DNA of 64,000 nt from Timema cristinae (GCA_039000515.1 JBCFYV010000001.1:29099048-29163047), one strand, 5' to 3'; positions 34,436 to 45,346 are shown, numbered from the stretch's first letter. Notes: generated from the sequence alone by a model not told the origin. Program-made: numbers and translations.

Positions 34436-36280
34436 TTAGTTTTGTTTTCTGGATACGTGGAGCTTAGGGTTTGAATACTACCCGGATATACTGAGAGTTT
34501 CCACCCTTAGTTGTTCACCACACTTTACAAGCAAATGTTGGTATATTTTCTATAAGATATACTTTATTAACCTCTATAACAAATGGGTAACTAATAAATA
34601 TGTGTATAATATAAAAAGGTCCAAATGAAACAAACATTTTACTAGGCAGATATATATTATAAAATTAGTTATTTTGTTGCGGTTCTATTTATGCTTAAAA
34701 CTTATTGGGTCTTAATAAATTCTTCCTCCAAACAAGATACTATGCACTCTTTGTTTACCATTAAAAGTATCAGGCTTTCCTTGGCCGATAACACTATGGT
34801 CCTATATTGTAAGCTACGCCATAGGGAAACGTGTAACGGCAAACTTTATACTGAGTGTTAGTACATTAAAATATATATATTTCAAATAATAATAAAATCT
34901 TGTAAAAGTTATTTTCTTATTTTTTTATTTTTTTTTTTATGTATACAGATTACATTGAAACATGTTTCTGAAGTTGTTTAGAACAAGTAAAACTGTATGT
35001 TCACCCAAATCAGGAATCGAACAAGAAGATATTCAAAACTTGCACCAATACAAACCTTTTTATATTCATTTGAATATTGGTAAAAATTCAAGAAATTGAT
35101 GTATCACCTATAGGAGATGCTAATCAAAACAAAATACATTGCGATAAATTCATCATGATTGTGGCATATATATCAGTATACAGCGGTTGCTTTGTAGAAC
35201 ATTTAATGAATACATCATGTGACCAAAGTTATCTTTAGGGCGACCAACGGGGGCATCCGTTTTGTTTCAACCTGTTCCGCAATTATTACACCCCACTTCT
35301 GTCACAAAACCAACAACGGTTTTGTTTCGTAGAGGCGTACGCAATCATTGCTAGACAACGTCGCCTGTTCACACAATAAACACAGCTGCGCCCCAACTAC
35401 CCCTCAACAGCCCCCACGCTCTCTTCCCCTCAAAATCTCCCGTTTCCTATCATGCTAGAGTTTGTACGTTTTGTAAACAGGGATGGATGACATATTAAAC
35501 TGTACTTTACACTTCACCCCATAAGCGTTATCGCATTTAAACACTAATCAATGTTAATAGGAAGTTTAAATGAGACATCCTTTTGAAGTGCATTTTTTTT
35601 TCTCATTCAGAATACAGAACCATTAGTTTTATCACTCTATTATCAGGGTGTCTAAAATAACCAAAAAATATTCTCTAGGAAACTATGGATTAAAGTGAAT
35701 ATACTCCTGGACAATAATATTGTGAATAATAAATACCCGTTTTATATACCCAACCGGCATTTAAATACTAACCCACATTAAGATTACGGACAAATCGCTG
35801 GTAAAACGATTTTATTTTATATGATGCATGATTAGAATAATTAAATAAAAGTATTATAACCAGTTGGAAAATCACCAATTAAACTTTATTAATTAATTTA
35901 AATCACAAAGTTTGTATTTCAGAGATTTTGTGATTTTTATGCAATTTTACTTTTCAAAACTTGTTTTTAAATACTTCAAATTTTTGTTAAGGAATTAAAA
36001 CAATGTTATAATAACGTACTCATACGGTACATAGGTGCATTTACCGAATAATTTAAATTATATATACACTCTGATTTTTATAATAAGCCCACTTTATATC
36101 ACTAACATTGATTAAAAGTAATTAAAATTTGGCATTATAAAAATAGGTCTTATCTGATTTATTAACTCTAAAAATTATCTAAAAAATTTATTAAAAGTTT
36201 CCAATAAAACTTGATTCACAAGTTCACCAAAAATAGAGAGTAGACTCTGCTAGAGGGGCGCAACAATTTCATACGCTGTA
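34436..36280. other. Mostly unassigned; GC-richer patch at 35,220-35,470
   Basis: Most of this is AT-rich without repeat matches. 35,220-35,470 is less AT-rich with several CpGs and a C-rich 3' part, and could be an exon or regulatory island. No frame in it looks like a known protein. Confidence 0.35.
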
Positions 36281-36479
36281 TTTTGACCCATGATGCATTG
36301 CAACACAAACTTAAATATACATTATTACAAATATATTTTATTTTCTACTGGTTAAACATACATTTCAGATCATTCTCTAGATGGATGATTTCAAATTATA
36401 ACGCTGTACCGTGTCACAATATTATACATCGTTACACACACATTCAAGTAACTGGTTACTTCAAATATCCTCACAACGG

Positions 36480-36600
36480 CCAAACAAGCGACTGCTTGCT
36501 TCTGGTTGTACAACTCCTCATGCATTTCAAATGCGCACGCGCACTGATTTAAGATGGTTGGTTCTGAGATTTGATTAGTTATATCAATGCCAAACATTTG
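36480..36600 (+). promoter_or_regulatory. Promoter-like patch: perfect NRF1 site plus YY1-like motif
   Basis: TGCGCACGCGCA at 36,532-36,543 fits the NRF1 consensus (YGCGCAYGCGCR) at every position. AAGATGG, the core of YY1-type start-site motifs, follows 7 bases later (36,551-36,557). Such pairs are common in CpG promoters of housekeeping genes. No downstream exon was recognised, and the site lies inside two unconvincing opposed frames. Confidence 0.35.
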
Positions 36601-36604
36601 GGCA

Positions 36605-37800
36605 GAGCGGATGAAGTAAAATTGAGTTGAATTTGAGCAGAACAGCTCAAGTCGATGTTTGCTTAGAGCTCGTCACATTACCCCGTTTATATTCATAGAT
36701 AGTTTTTTTTGACGAAAGTGTGTATCCACAGTGATACGTCTTTATTGATAACTGTATGGTTGGTTGTCTTTACAAGATTAATTAAACTGGCTAAGAATGT
36801 AAATACTATTGTAATATTCTTTTCCCCTCTATTGTGGCAATATGAGTTGCCGGTTTTCAAATTGCGGGCCTCGTATGAAAATCTATCTATAAATTGCGGT
36901 TTCGCTATTTTACTGCTTGATATGATAATTCTTGAAGTAAAAACAATTGGTCGTTTACACATGTGGCTTTCCTTTTGAACCTATATTTTTTTACACGTTT
37001 TAGGTGTTTAAAACAATTTGAGAAATTATGAAAATTTGTTTGGTAGAACTTCTGGATCTATCGTTGAAGGAATTTCTTTACATTTTAAACCATTATGAAT
37101 TAATATTATTTAGGTTGATGCATTTGTTAAGTAGGATTTGCTTCGCATGGCTGGTAAAATAGAAAATTAGGATGTTATCTACATTAAAATAAGACGGGTT
37201 TGGTAAAAAATTAGTGGCATTTGTTCAAACTATAAATAGGAAAATACTGAAATTATATAATATGTAAAATTGTAATCGGAAACAATATTAAAATTTGTGG
37301 TAATCATTTGGTTATTCTTAACAAATACAAATGATTTAATTGCTGTCGAGATAAATATTGACTCAATATATTTCATTTAGATTTTAAATTAGTATCCATA
37401 GTTTGTTGTTGCAACTAATTATTCTGTGTGTGCTTGTACAAACTCTTTTAACAAATATTTATATCAATACAGACTCTACAAATGTTTCGAAGTTGTAAAA
37501 TATTATGACAAATGAGGATTGTTAATCTGACTGGATATTTTGATATCACGTACTGCGGGACTATAGTTTCTATGATGATCGTGAAGTTGTACCAGCCACA
37601 AGGCAAAATTATTTACGTCAGGGGTATTTATTAAAAATGAGCACGTGAGTAATATTTGTATGTTTGTTTTACTAATATGATTTAAAATGAGAATTTTTTC
37701 CTCGAGCGTCCATGATGCCAAAATTATATATTGGGATACTAATAAATACTTAATAAAAAACACATAATTTAAGACAAAATACGTGACATAGATACGCACA
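36605..37800. other. No recognised gene or repeat
   Basis: Three frames of 89-100 codons on both strands overlap here. None has a recognisable domain, and their hydrophobic, Asn/Ile-rich composition follows from AT content. Confidence 0.45.
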
Positions 37801-37819
37801 CACACACATATATATTATC

Positions 37820-37851
<32 letters not shown>

Positions 37852-37910
37852 ATTAATAAAAATATTTATAAATTACTAATAGATAAAATATATATATATA
37901 AGTAAATATA
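37800..37910. repeat. (CA)/(AT)n microsatellite cluster
   Basis: A short CACACACACA run followed by several (AT)n blocks. Confidence 0.85.
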
Positions 37911-39045
37911 TTATATACGTCTCTCATAAAAATAATATAGTGAGTGATAAATAAAAATACATCATCCAAATAAAAAAAATTTTTTTATAAAATAATTATA
38001 AATTTATAAACCGAGACATGTTTTTACATGTATAGCTATAAAAAAAATTTAAATCTGAGAACGTACTTGTGTGCATATATAATTAATATATTTTTCTCTC
38101 AACCATAATTATAAAATTATATACAAATGTTGGTGAACTTACCTAAAATTCAACCTATTTTTTCTAGTTCTATAAGATCATATAGTCTAAGGTGCTAGTA
38201 CAAATAGGAATTAATTCGCACTCAAATGATTGTGAACTCTACAAACATATTAACACTAGTATAACTTTTTTTAATTCGAAGTCTAAATATATATATATAA
38301 AAATTTGAAATATTCCAAAACTCAATCCAACTATTTTTATGAGTATCTACGCAATTGGTTTTTAATAAATCATCAACCTCAAAATATGTTACATGTAAAC
38401 CACTCATTTTATATTATGTTATATTAAACACACATACAAAATATTTACATATTGAAGAAATCAAAATTAAACCTAAAATATAAAAACTTGGAAAAATGAG
38501 CATACCAAAATCGCGTACTTAAATCCACGAGGACAGACAACATGAAAGTTTCCCCTTCTATTCTGGGTGTCACGTGATTACTTTATCATTATATTATATG
38601 AAATCCGAGTCACACATCCTCTATTCTAGGAAACCCACTCGCTGCCAGTGTAGAGTTCCATGCTTTCCTTTTACTGTGCGTCAAAAACTCTAAAATTTAT
38701 CTGACATTATTGCATATAGGGTGATTTAATAAAGATCGTTTAGTTAGATTTGAAATGGGTAGAAACACGAAAAAAATTAACAAGGTATGTCTTGAATTCC
38801 TTTGATCATATCATTCTAAAATTCAAATATGTTATGTTTCACCATTGATTAAAATAGCCATTTCAGAGGGAATAAGGCTGGGTTCAAACTATCCAATTAT
38901 CTGAAATACCAGTGTAGAATTATCAAGATTTTACTATCTAATATTCTGGTGACTTTGGTTTAAACTCATGACTTACTGTGGATTCACGCTTTCACCTAAA
39001 AACAGAGCAGATCAGAAACGTGTAATCACGTGACAAACTTTATAC
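37911..39045. other. No recognised gene or repeat
   Basis: AT-rich; a GC-richer segment at 38,520-38,700 includes GTCACGTGATTAC, an E-box-like site. No copy found elsewhere in the window. Confidence 0.4.
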
Positions 39046-39795
39046 CAGCTGTGCACAACCCATGGGCCACGAGATGTACACATAATAATTTAAAACTACG
39101 TTCGGGAATACACTCAGAACCTCACATTTTCTGGTTATGCTTCACCCAATTTCCAGATGTAATTAAATGTGATTTTCATTGTAGCTTTGAATTAGAAATG
39201 AAAATTAATTTCAGAAATCTCTAAATTTTGCATTTAATATTCATATAATTCGGAAACACCCAAATAATATGTACAACCAGGCTTTGATGAAATAGGTCAA
39301 ATACAGAGGTCATTCCGTATGAATGATTTAGCATCTGGAGGGAAAATTGTGAATTTCTGGGTCCAAAATTGAACCCGATATTGACAGTCTGGTAAAAAAA
39401 ATAAAGGGTTTCAGGTCTCTCAAATTAAAATTTCGATTTAAATCTGATAACTATTGCTTCTGTGACCTCAAACATTTTTTGAGGAATGAAATTTTTTTTA
39501 AACCCCTACTAAAGCTAGATTAAGAGTAGCTGTGTAAGTTTTAATGTCTCATAAGTACGCTTTTCAAAGATCATTTTTCACTATAATTTATAGGACTATT
39601 TGTAAATTAGTATAAGGGGGGAAAAAGTTAGTTGGGAGGTTGGGAAAGTTTGGGAAGGGGGGGGGGGGACCTTGCGCCCCACCATTGATCAGTTAGTCAG
39701 GTGTCAGTCAAACAGTTTTTTTCTTGTTTTATCACCACGTCTTACTACCCGTTCGGGCTATACGATCAGTCAGGTGTTAAATAGTTGTACCCCTG
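39046..39795. mobile_element. Possible second hAT-like element, degraded
   Basis: The start CAGCTGTGCACAACCC and end TTGTACCCCTG could be decayed hAT termini. The neighbouring octamers CTTTATAC and CTCTAGGC agree at only 5 of 8 positions. The interior has no transposase. Clearly weaker than the 29.6-kb element. Confidence 0.3.
39731..39764 (-). mobile_element. Isolated SINE A/B tail fragment
   Basis: TCACCACGTCTTACTACCCG, then TTCGGGCTATACG. Only the shared tail is present, without body. Confidence 0.7.
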
Positions 39796-39950
39796 CTCTA
39801 GGCTAATCACAATATTTCTGTCTTATTTGCGTAGTTTGGTTGGCACGACAAAAATTTCTGTGCGATAATAGCTTGACAGACTCAATAGAATTTAAAAGAT
39901 CCACCAACTTATTAAGTTCGTGACACAATATTTTGAAAACATTTAATATG

Positions 39951-40173
39951 CGCGTCGGTGATCAATGATCTAAGAGTCACTCTCATGTTATACTGCATGC
40001 GGATGATGAGAATATCGGGGTTTGAATCCCTGTTGGGTCTTCTGAGGGCAGTTTTTCCTTATTGGTTTTCCTATCTCCTTCCACGCTAATAAGAGAGATT
40101 ACCTCTAAAATGCTTTATTCTTTAGCCCTACCATTAGAGTAATTATCAAATATGTGTACAGCCTGAAAAGTTA
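39951..40173 (+). mobile_element. SINE family B (B2), first of a tail-to-tail pair
   Basis: Head CGCGTCGGTGATCAATGATC, B-box GGGGTTTGAATCCCTG, body with TCCTTATTGGTTTTCCTATC. The tail is truncated to a GCCTGAAAAGTTAG end at the junction with the opposing copy. Confidence 0.82.
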
Positions 40174-40177
40174 GTTT

Positions 40178-40396
40178 TTTAAAGCACCTTGTCTTACCAT
40201 CTGTTCAGGATATTATAGAGGGATGTGTAAGGTTAAATTGAGAGGAAATGTACCCACATTTGCAAGAAGGGAGAATGGAGCACAATTTTGGAAATATTAT
40301 CTTCGGTACACCCAACCGGAAACTCTAACCTGAACTCCTTGTCATTTACAGTTCAGTCTAAGAGAAGAGTGACACCTTAGAACATGCGGCCACCTA
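40178..40396 (-). mobile_element. SINE family B, second of a tail-to-tail pair
   Basis: Begins on the plus strand with AAAGCACCTTGTCTTACCAT only about six T residues after the preceding copy, and ends with CATGCGGCCACC. The two copies form an imperfect inverted repeat of about 220 bases per arm. Confidence 0.82.
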
Positions 40397-40399
40397 TAC

Positions 40400-41085
40400 A
40401 GGTAACAGGTGGTGATAAAAAAGAAAAAAAAAGAAAAATTATCCATTTTAATATTAATCTTAAGGATCTGTTTCTTCACTGGTCTGGTTTTTAAGTAAAT
40501 GCACCAACATTGAACACCGGTTTGAAGATGAGCCTGCTCTCTTGGGTTAGTTTGATGGATGTAAGCCAACATACCAACCCTGACATTAGCAGAGAGCTTA
40601 AAACCTGGTTAAAAATACCCACAAATATTTAACTTATCAACATTTTAAGTGGATAAAATCTCTAGAAATGTTATATGGTCCTCTTAAAAGTTAATATTCT
40701 TTATAGTGACCTATTTTGTTTACTTCTGTATGCTATAAAAATATATAGTATAAGAAATCTAATTTTAGCTAACGTACAAAGCTACACGTTTGCAGCGCGG
40801 TAATAAAAATAAGGGTGGTGAGGGTGGAACATGTGATGTTACATTTAGGAAATTACTTCTCTGCGGAACAGTGTGTCCTTCACATTCAGAATGGTTTCAA
40901 AAAGTTACGCCTTCAGTATAGAGTGGAATTTTGTTTCTTTTTTTTTTGTAGAAGTTAATAATCTTATCTTCTTCTCCTTAACCCTAAATTAAATGTATCT
41001 CGTCTTTGTTAGTATAGGGCCAAGCATTCAGAGACTACTCTAGCATAATTTCAATGTTTGCTTCCAATTTCATATCTTTTTTTAA
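40400..41085. other. No recognised gene or repeat
   Basis: Unique-looking sequence with short T-rich and A-rich tracts. A 76-codon minus-strand frame covers 40,342-40,572 partly through the SINE, so it is not a gene. Confidence 0.45.
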
Positions 41086-41088
41086 AAA

Positions 41089-41350
41089 TATATTCTGAAA
41101 ATTGAAAATTGACACCTGGATACGGGAATCAAACCCAGGACCTTTGACTCTGCCTTAAAATATGAGTGAAGGATAACCCTAAGCACTAGACTATTCCTGG
41201 ATAGCTCAGTGGTTAGAGAATTGGTGCACTATGTCAAAGGTCCCAGGTTTGATTCCGTGTCTAACGTTTCATTTTTCAATTTAAAAATTCTATATATAGA
41301 TTGAGTAATCCTCATTAAAAAGCATAAATAATAACATTAGCTATTTTATT
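41089..41350. mobile_element. tRNA-like foldback element (family E), full version
   Basis: Left arm 41,090-41,146 and right arm 41,233-41,293 are inverted copies. Both contain the same B-box region (TCAAAGGTC, CCAGGTTTGATTCC on the right; its complement on the left). The right half has a full A box GGATAGCTCAGTGGTTAGAG, and the left half has a decayed A box on the opposite strand. So two tRNA-derived units face each other head to head. It is followed by the conserved flank GAGTAATCCTCATTAAAAAG. Confidence 0.8.
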
Positions 41351-41374
41351 CTTTTTTTTAAATATATTTATTTA

Positions 41375-41492
41375 TCTAAGGTATTTAACGTGCACTTTCT
41401 TAACCGACTGATTATATCAGTACATGACTTATTGACCAACTTAAATTTAGAATTGACACAAAAACCCGCCCCTCCAGGTATTAAATAAACAC
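41375..41492 (-). mobile_element. SINE family G, 3' part (interrupted)
   Basis: TAACCGACTGATTATATCAG, then GAATTGACACAAAAACCCGC, colinear with 26,025-26,120. The match stops where the family D head begins and resumes at 41,833. Confidence 0.65.
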
Positions 41493-41832
41493 TTTGGCCC
41501 CATGGTGTGGTGGTCAGGGCACCTGGCAATGAATTTAGGGTTTCCGGATTTGATTCCTGACCGGTACTTTGGGTATTTTTTCTCTTAAGATGAATTATCC
41601 CAACGGTCGCCAGGGATTAGTGAATTAGGCTTAGGCTTATTTTAAGACACCCACTGGCCCACACCTCCATATTTAATATAATCACATCATCTCATTGCGG
41701 GTACGAGTAGAAAACCACCGTAGGTGTACCCTAGGTAACATTCTTTGTCATCAGAGTGATGAATAGTCTACATATAGGCTTCTGAATTGGAGTTGTCATG
41801 TCACTCACGGTCAGTAATGCCATTTGCTAAAA
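41493..41832 (+). mobile_element. SINE family D inserted into a family G copy
   Basis: Head GCCCCATGGTGTGGTGGTCA, B-box GGATTTGATTCCTGACCGG, then CCCAACGGTCGCCAGGG. It ends in an A-rich tract AAAAGTAAAAAATAAAAAC just before G resumes. Orientation is opposite to G. Confidence 0.72.
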
Positions 41833-41985
41833 GTAAAAAATAAAAACATCAATGTGGAAGGGGGAAATCTACATACTACCACTGATACATTTTTTTTGGT
41901 CTATGCAAAGAATCAAACCTGAGCTCATTCATTAGGTCATTAGACAGTCACTCTTAACTATTGAATTTCATAGCTGACGAATACT
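41833..41985 (-). mobile_element. SINE family G, head part (interrupted)
   Basis: Continues the G family after the D insertion: GTGGAAGGGGGAAATCTACA, then AAGAATCAAACCTGAGC, equivalent to the B-box region on the minus strand. Confidence 0.55.
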
Positions 41986-42212
41986 ATCTGTGGACAAGTG
42001 CCAAGTGCGTTAAAACACGCATTACACTTTGGGTTGAGGTTGGCTAATAAGTTCAGGTTTGATTAATGGATGGTTGTACACTAAAGATTGTTTATTCCTG
42101 TGCTATTTTTAGGGTTGTATTCTCCCATTCTCTCTCCAGACTAATATGGGTACATTTCCACTATGCTTTTTTTGTTCACCCCTAACCCTTTAATTAAGAT
42201 TCTACTCTTATA

Positions 42213-42507
42213 GGTGACCTGGTGGTCTAGGGGTAAGGTGTCAGACTTCTGTGCTGGCGGCCGGGGTTCGCTCCTCGGTCCCGGCACAGATTTATCTGAT
42301 TACCAAACCCTTCCTTCACCTCTGACAAGACATCTTGTTAATGTGGGGAATGCCAGGCCTCCACCGTGGTTCGGATTCCACGTTAAACTGTAGGTCCTTC
42401 ATTTCATCTCACAATCACCCTACCATAACACATTAGCGTAAGTGCGTATAATCCGAAAGGGTAGTAAGACGCGGTGCTAATAATAATAATAATAATAATA
42501 ATAATCA
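42213..42507 (+). mobile_element. SINE family A, full length, youngest-looking copy
   Basis: Head GGTGACCTGGTGGTCTAGGG, GGTAAGGTGTCAGACTTC, body, shared tail and a long (TAA)n. Flanked by TCTACTCTTATA (42,201-42,212) and TCTACTTTTATA (42,508-42,519), 11 of 12 identical. The long pure TAA tail indicates a recent insertion. Confidence 0.96.
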
Positions 42508-42571
42508 TCTACTTTTATATTTCCATTTGATTATTATTTTTTGTTTAGAAAGATACATAAAAAACACATCA

Positions 42572-42815
42572 CCCGATTCGGTGGCTGCGTGGTCTATTGC
42601 GCTAATATCGTGTTGGAGTAGACTGCCAAAGATGGGGAGATAGGTGTTCGATCCCAGGGTGCACTGATGGTGGCTTTCCTAAATTGTTTTCAACCCTCCC
42701 TCCATGAAAATGAGGGCACATTTCCTCAAAATTAAGCCTTGTTTATCTCCAACCCATTAGTGTAATTAGTACATAGCCGTATAACTTGAACAGTTAGTAA
42801 AACGTGGTGCCAAAA
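42572..42815 (+). mobile_element. SINE family B (B1 head), full length
   Basis: CCGATTCGGTGGCTGCGTGG, TCTATTGCGCTAATATCG, B-box GGTGTTCGATCCCAGGG, body, and tail CAGTTAGTAAAACGTGGTGC. It lies only 65 bases from the family A copy in the same orientation. Confidence 0.85.
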
Positions 42816-42954
42816 AAATAAAAAATCGGATACTTATGTTTTTTTAAAAATATTATCACCTCATCATAAAACACATTTAGCCAACTTTCTTAGCTTTCCA
42901 TTATTTAATCCTTATGTAATTTTACTTACAAATCTGTTAAATCAAACAAATGAA

Positions 42955-43440
42955 TAGGGGTGTGCGGAACTTCGAAATGTCGGTCAAAAGTCAAATCTCT
43001 TTCACATAGACTTCGATAGCTAAAATAGCCTTTGTAATTTCATAAAACTTCGAAGAAAGAAGAAAAATTAGTTACATTATGAACATATTTGTAATATCTT
43101 CTTAAATAAAATATATTTAAATACATCATTTTTGGAATATCTACAAAACAAATATTTCAACAATGATTAGTAACTGGATGGCATATAATATAAAGCAAGC
43201 ACATATAAATCCAAATCTTTCCGCATAACGTAATAATAATGTTCTAACTGTTCTTTGTAGATATTTTTTCTCTAAGCCTTTCTCTTTACTTAACTGCACT
43301 TAATGTAGGATTAAAATATTAAAGTAAGGCTATGTGACAGCAACAAAAACATTACCTTTGACTTCAGCTTCGACTTTGCTTGATATATTTCAACATTCGC
43401 TGACTCCACTTCGCATTTAAAAAAAAACAACCTTAGCATG
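42955..43440. mobile_element. Possible hAT-like remnant
   Basis: Begins TAGGGGTGTGCGGAACTTCG and shows several CTTCGA/TTCGAA units, a texture seen in some hAT termini. The far end (around 43,355-43,420) has reverse-oriented TTCGAC-like units but no clear TIR or target duplication. Confidence 0.25.
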
Positions 43441-44068
43441 CACCTACAAATAAATGTAACATTTGTTTTTAGGCAGGTTAAAATGCTAAGGGAAAGTGTC
43501 AAGCAATATTAATTCAAAATCCGAACAAATGTTAACCCTGAAACCATAAATGAGCTCCCAAAAGAACATTAAAAATTATTTAATCTTACTTGAGTACTCT
43601 TAAATTGAATAAGTTTTGCACTGGGCGTGATCCCTTGCGGTAATATAGCCATCTCTAGCTATAATATTTTTTATAGCTAATACACTTGGGTGCAATTCAT
43701 GTCCTTTTGTAAAAAAAAAAGTAGTCTCCAAACATTTCCCCCCTTCCCCTCCCTCCAACCCGTCTAAGAAAACCTAAACCATGACTTGTCCGATCAGTAT
43801 AAATATTCCATAATGCTGTCAAGGATGGACCTAACGCCTTTTAAGATTTATTGCTTGACTCTGCTCGAGATCGTAAGGTTACCTAAAAAAAAGTTAAGAA
43901 GAAGATAAAGCAAGCGGTGTTCCAGGATTTCATCCATTACAAATGGAATCCAGAATGAAGTAGGAAATTGGAAAGGTTCCTGTTTAGTTATGCACTGAAA
44001 ATTTAATTAAATGATTCATTGGGGGATTATTAAAACTTTCGGGAAAAATAAATAGTAGTAACCGGGGG
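43441..44068. other. No recognised gene or repeat
   Basis: Mixed composition with a C-rich patch at 43,735-43,770. No frame or repeat assignment. Confidence 0.4.
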
Positions 44069-44069
44069 C

Positions 44070-44194
44070 ATAACTTTGACAGTTCAAATTGTCTAAGGCA
44101 TCACTCTAACAATGTCCTTGACTGATGATGATCGTGAAAGTAAGGGTTTGAATACCCGTTGGGCATACTAAGGGCTGGTTTTTCCTAAACAGAC
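44070..44194 (+). mobile_element. SINE family B (B2) head and partial body
   Basis: CAAATTGTCTAAGGCATCAC, then GGGTTTGAATACCCGTTGGG and GGTTTTTCCTAAACAG, where it breaks off. Confidence 0.7.
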
Positions 44195-44379
44195 AGACGA
44201 AATTCCAAATTATCAAGAGAAAACCGAACCTTTCTACATTCGATCAATTATATCTTATTTCACATAATCTGTGCTGCGCTCATTATTTTTTTTAACCATG
44301 TAAGAACAATTATAATAAATATTCTACTACTTTAAAATTGTTTGGATGAAAAAATAAAAATCTTTTCACCCCTGGGGAA

Positions 44380-44700
44380 AATATTGGACCCACTTCAATT
44401 CCTTCGCCACTGGGCTGTCGAGGAGTACCTAGAAGCTACCTCTCAATCTCAGTCCAATCTCTCAACATGCTGTCGGCTGCTCGCCCGCTTATAGCCTTAC
44501 CCAACCGGAAAATTAAACCCCCCGCATTTCCCCTCCCCCTGAATTTCATCCCTCCTCCAAAGGAAGACGTATAATATGGCCAAAGTATCCAGCCAGCTCA
44601 GGATACAGACCTTCAGACCTGAATCTCATCAAACAACCAATATGTTTTTATATAGGCCTACTTAAACTTTGGGAGATTGGGGGAGGAGAAGAGGGGTGGG
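44380..44700. other. GC-richer unassigned patch
   Basis: Includes many C runs and several CpGs. The frames are broken by stops and no domain is recognised. Could be an old repeat or an untranslated exon. Confidence 0.3.
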
Positions 44701-44799
44701 AAAAGGGAGAGGTTTGTTGGTTAAGGTGGAGGAGGCGGTATGATATAAAATGGTGAGTTTGAATGGTTAAAAACTACAACAATAAAAAGCTTTTAAACC

Positions 44800-44939
44800 A
44801 GCTTCAATGGCCGAACGGTATAAGGCGTCACTATCTTGTTAGATTGGCGTGATGGTGACAGGGAGAACCGGGCTATAATCCCCAGTTGGGTCTACAGAGG
44901 GTGGGTTTCCCACTCTCCTTCCATGCAAATGCGAGAATA
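44800..44939 (+). mobile_element. SINE family B (B2), 5' half, split by an insertion
   Basis: Head AATGGCCGAACGGTATAAGG, close to tRNA-Leu, then the GTGATGGTGACAGGG spacer and body up to CCATGCAAATGCGAGAATA. The 3' half resumes at 45,243. Confidence 0.85.
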
Positions 44940-45242
44940 TACATACCTAATATTAACCAGTTTCTTTTAGTGGTTTAAAATAGGGAGACCAGGTTACTAG
45001 CCATTATCGTACCCGAACCTATGACAGTATTCGCTGCTTACGGTAGGATACTATACCTATCGGTGTTAGCACATGTTAGTCAGTACTGTAAAGTATAGCT
45101 GTTCTGTCTTATTCTGAGCGCGCTTGCACTGTTACTACAAACCAGTCCCCTACTATATAGACTGCCTTGTAGGCCAATACACCGTAGCCTACGTCACTAC
45201 CAGTAGGAGATAAGGCGGTGAACAGACACAATAAAGGGAACT
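44940..45242. mobile_element. 303-bp insertion of unknown type
   Basis: The host SINE has GAGAATA just before it (44,933-44,939) and GAGGATA just after (45,243-45,249), a likely 7-base target duplication with one mismatch. The insert has no obvious TIR. It has an ACTATATAG segment and ends with AATAAA near its right border, which could suit a solo LTR, but the usual TG...CA ends are absent. Confidence 0.6.
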
Positions 45243-45346
45243 GAGGATAGATTAGCTCTAAAATGCTTCCTTACTTATCCATAGCACATAAGAATAATTG
45301 TCATATATGCGTGTAACCTAAACCAGTAGTAAGACTCGGTGATAGT
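45243..45346 (+). mobile_element. SINE family B (B2), 3' half
   Basis: Resumes in the body at GATTAGCTCTAAAATGCTTC and ends with the tail CCAGTAGTAAGACTCGGTG, completing the copy that begins at 44,800. Confidence 0.8.

Noticed and set aside
36693..36978. Opposed 89-codon frames on both strands
   Set aside because: No domain and hydrophobic composition expected of AT-rich DNA; at most one could be real and neither has support.
39046..39795. Second complete hAT element
   Set aside because: The termini agree poorly and the flanking octamers match at only 5 of 8; kept only as a low-confidence feature.
41195..41265. Functional tRNA gene
   Set aside because: A and B boxes are present but the acceptor ends do not pair and the anticodon arm is degenerate; the inverted partner shows it is a mobile element.
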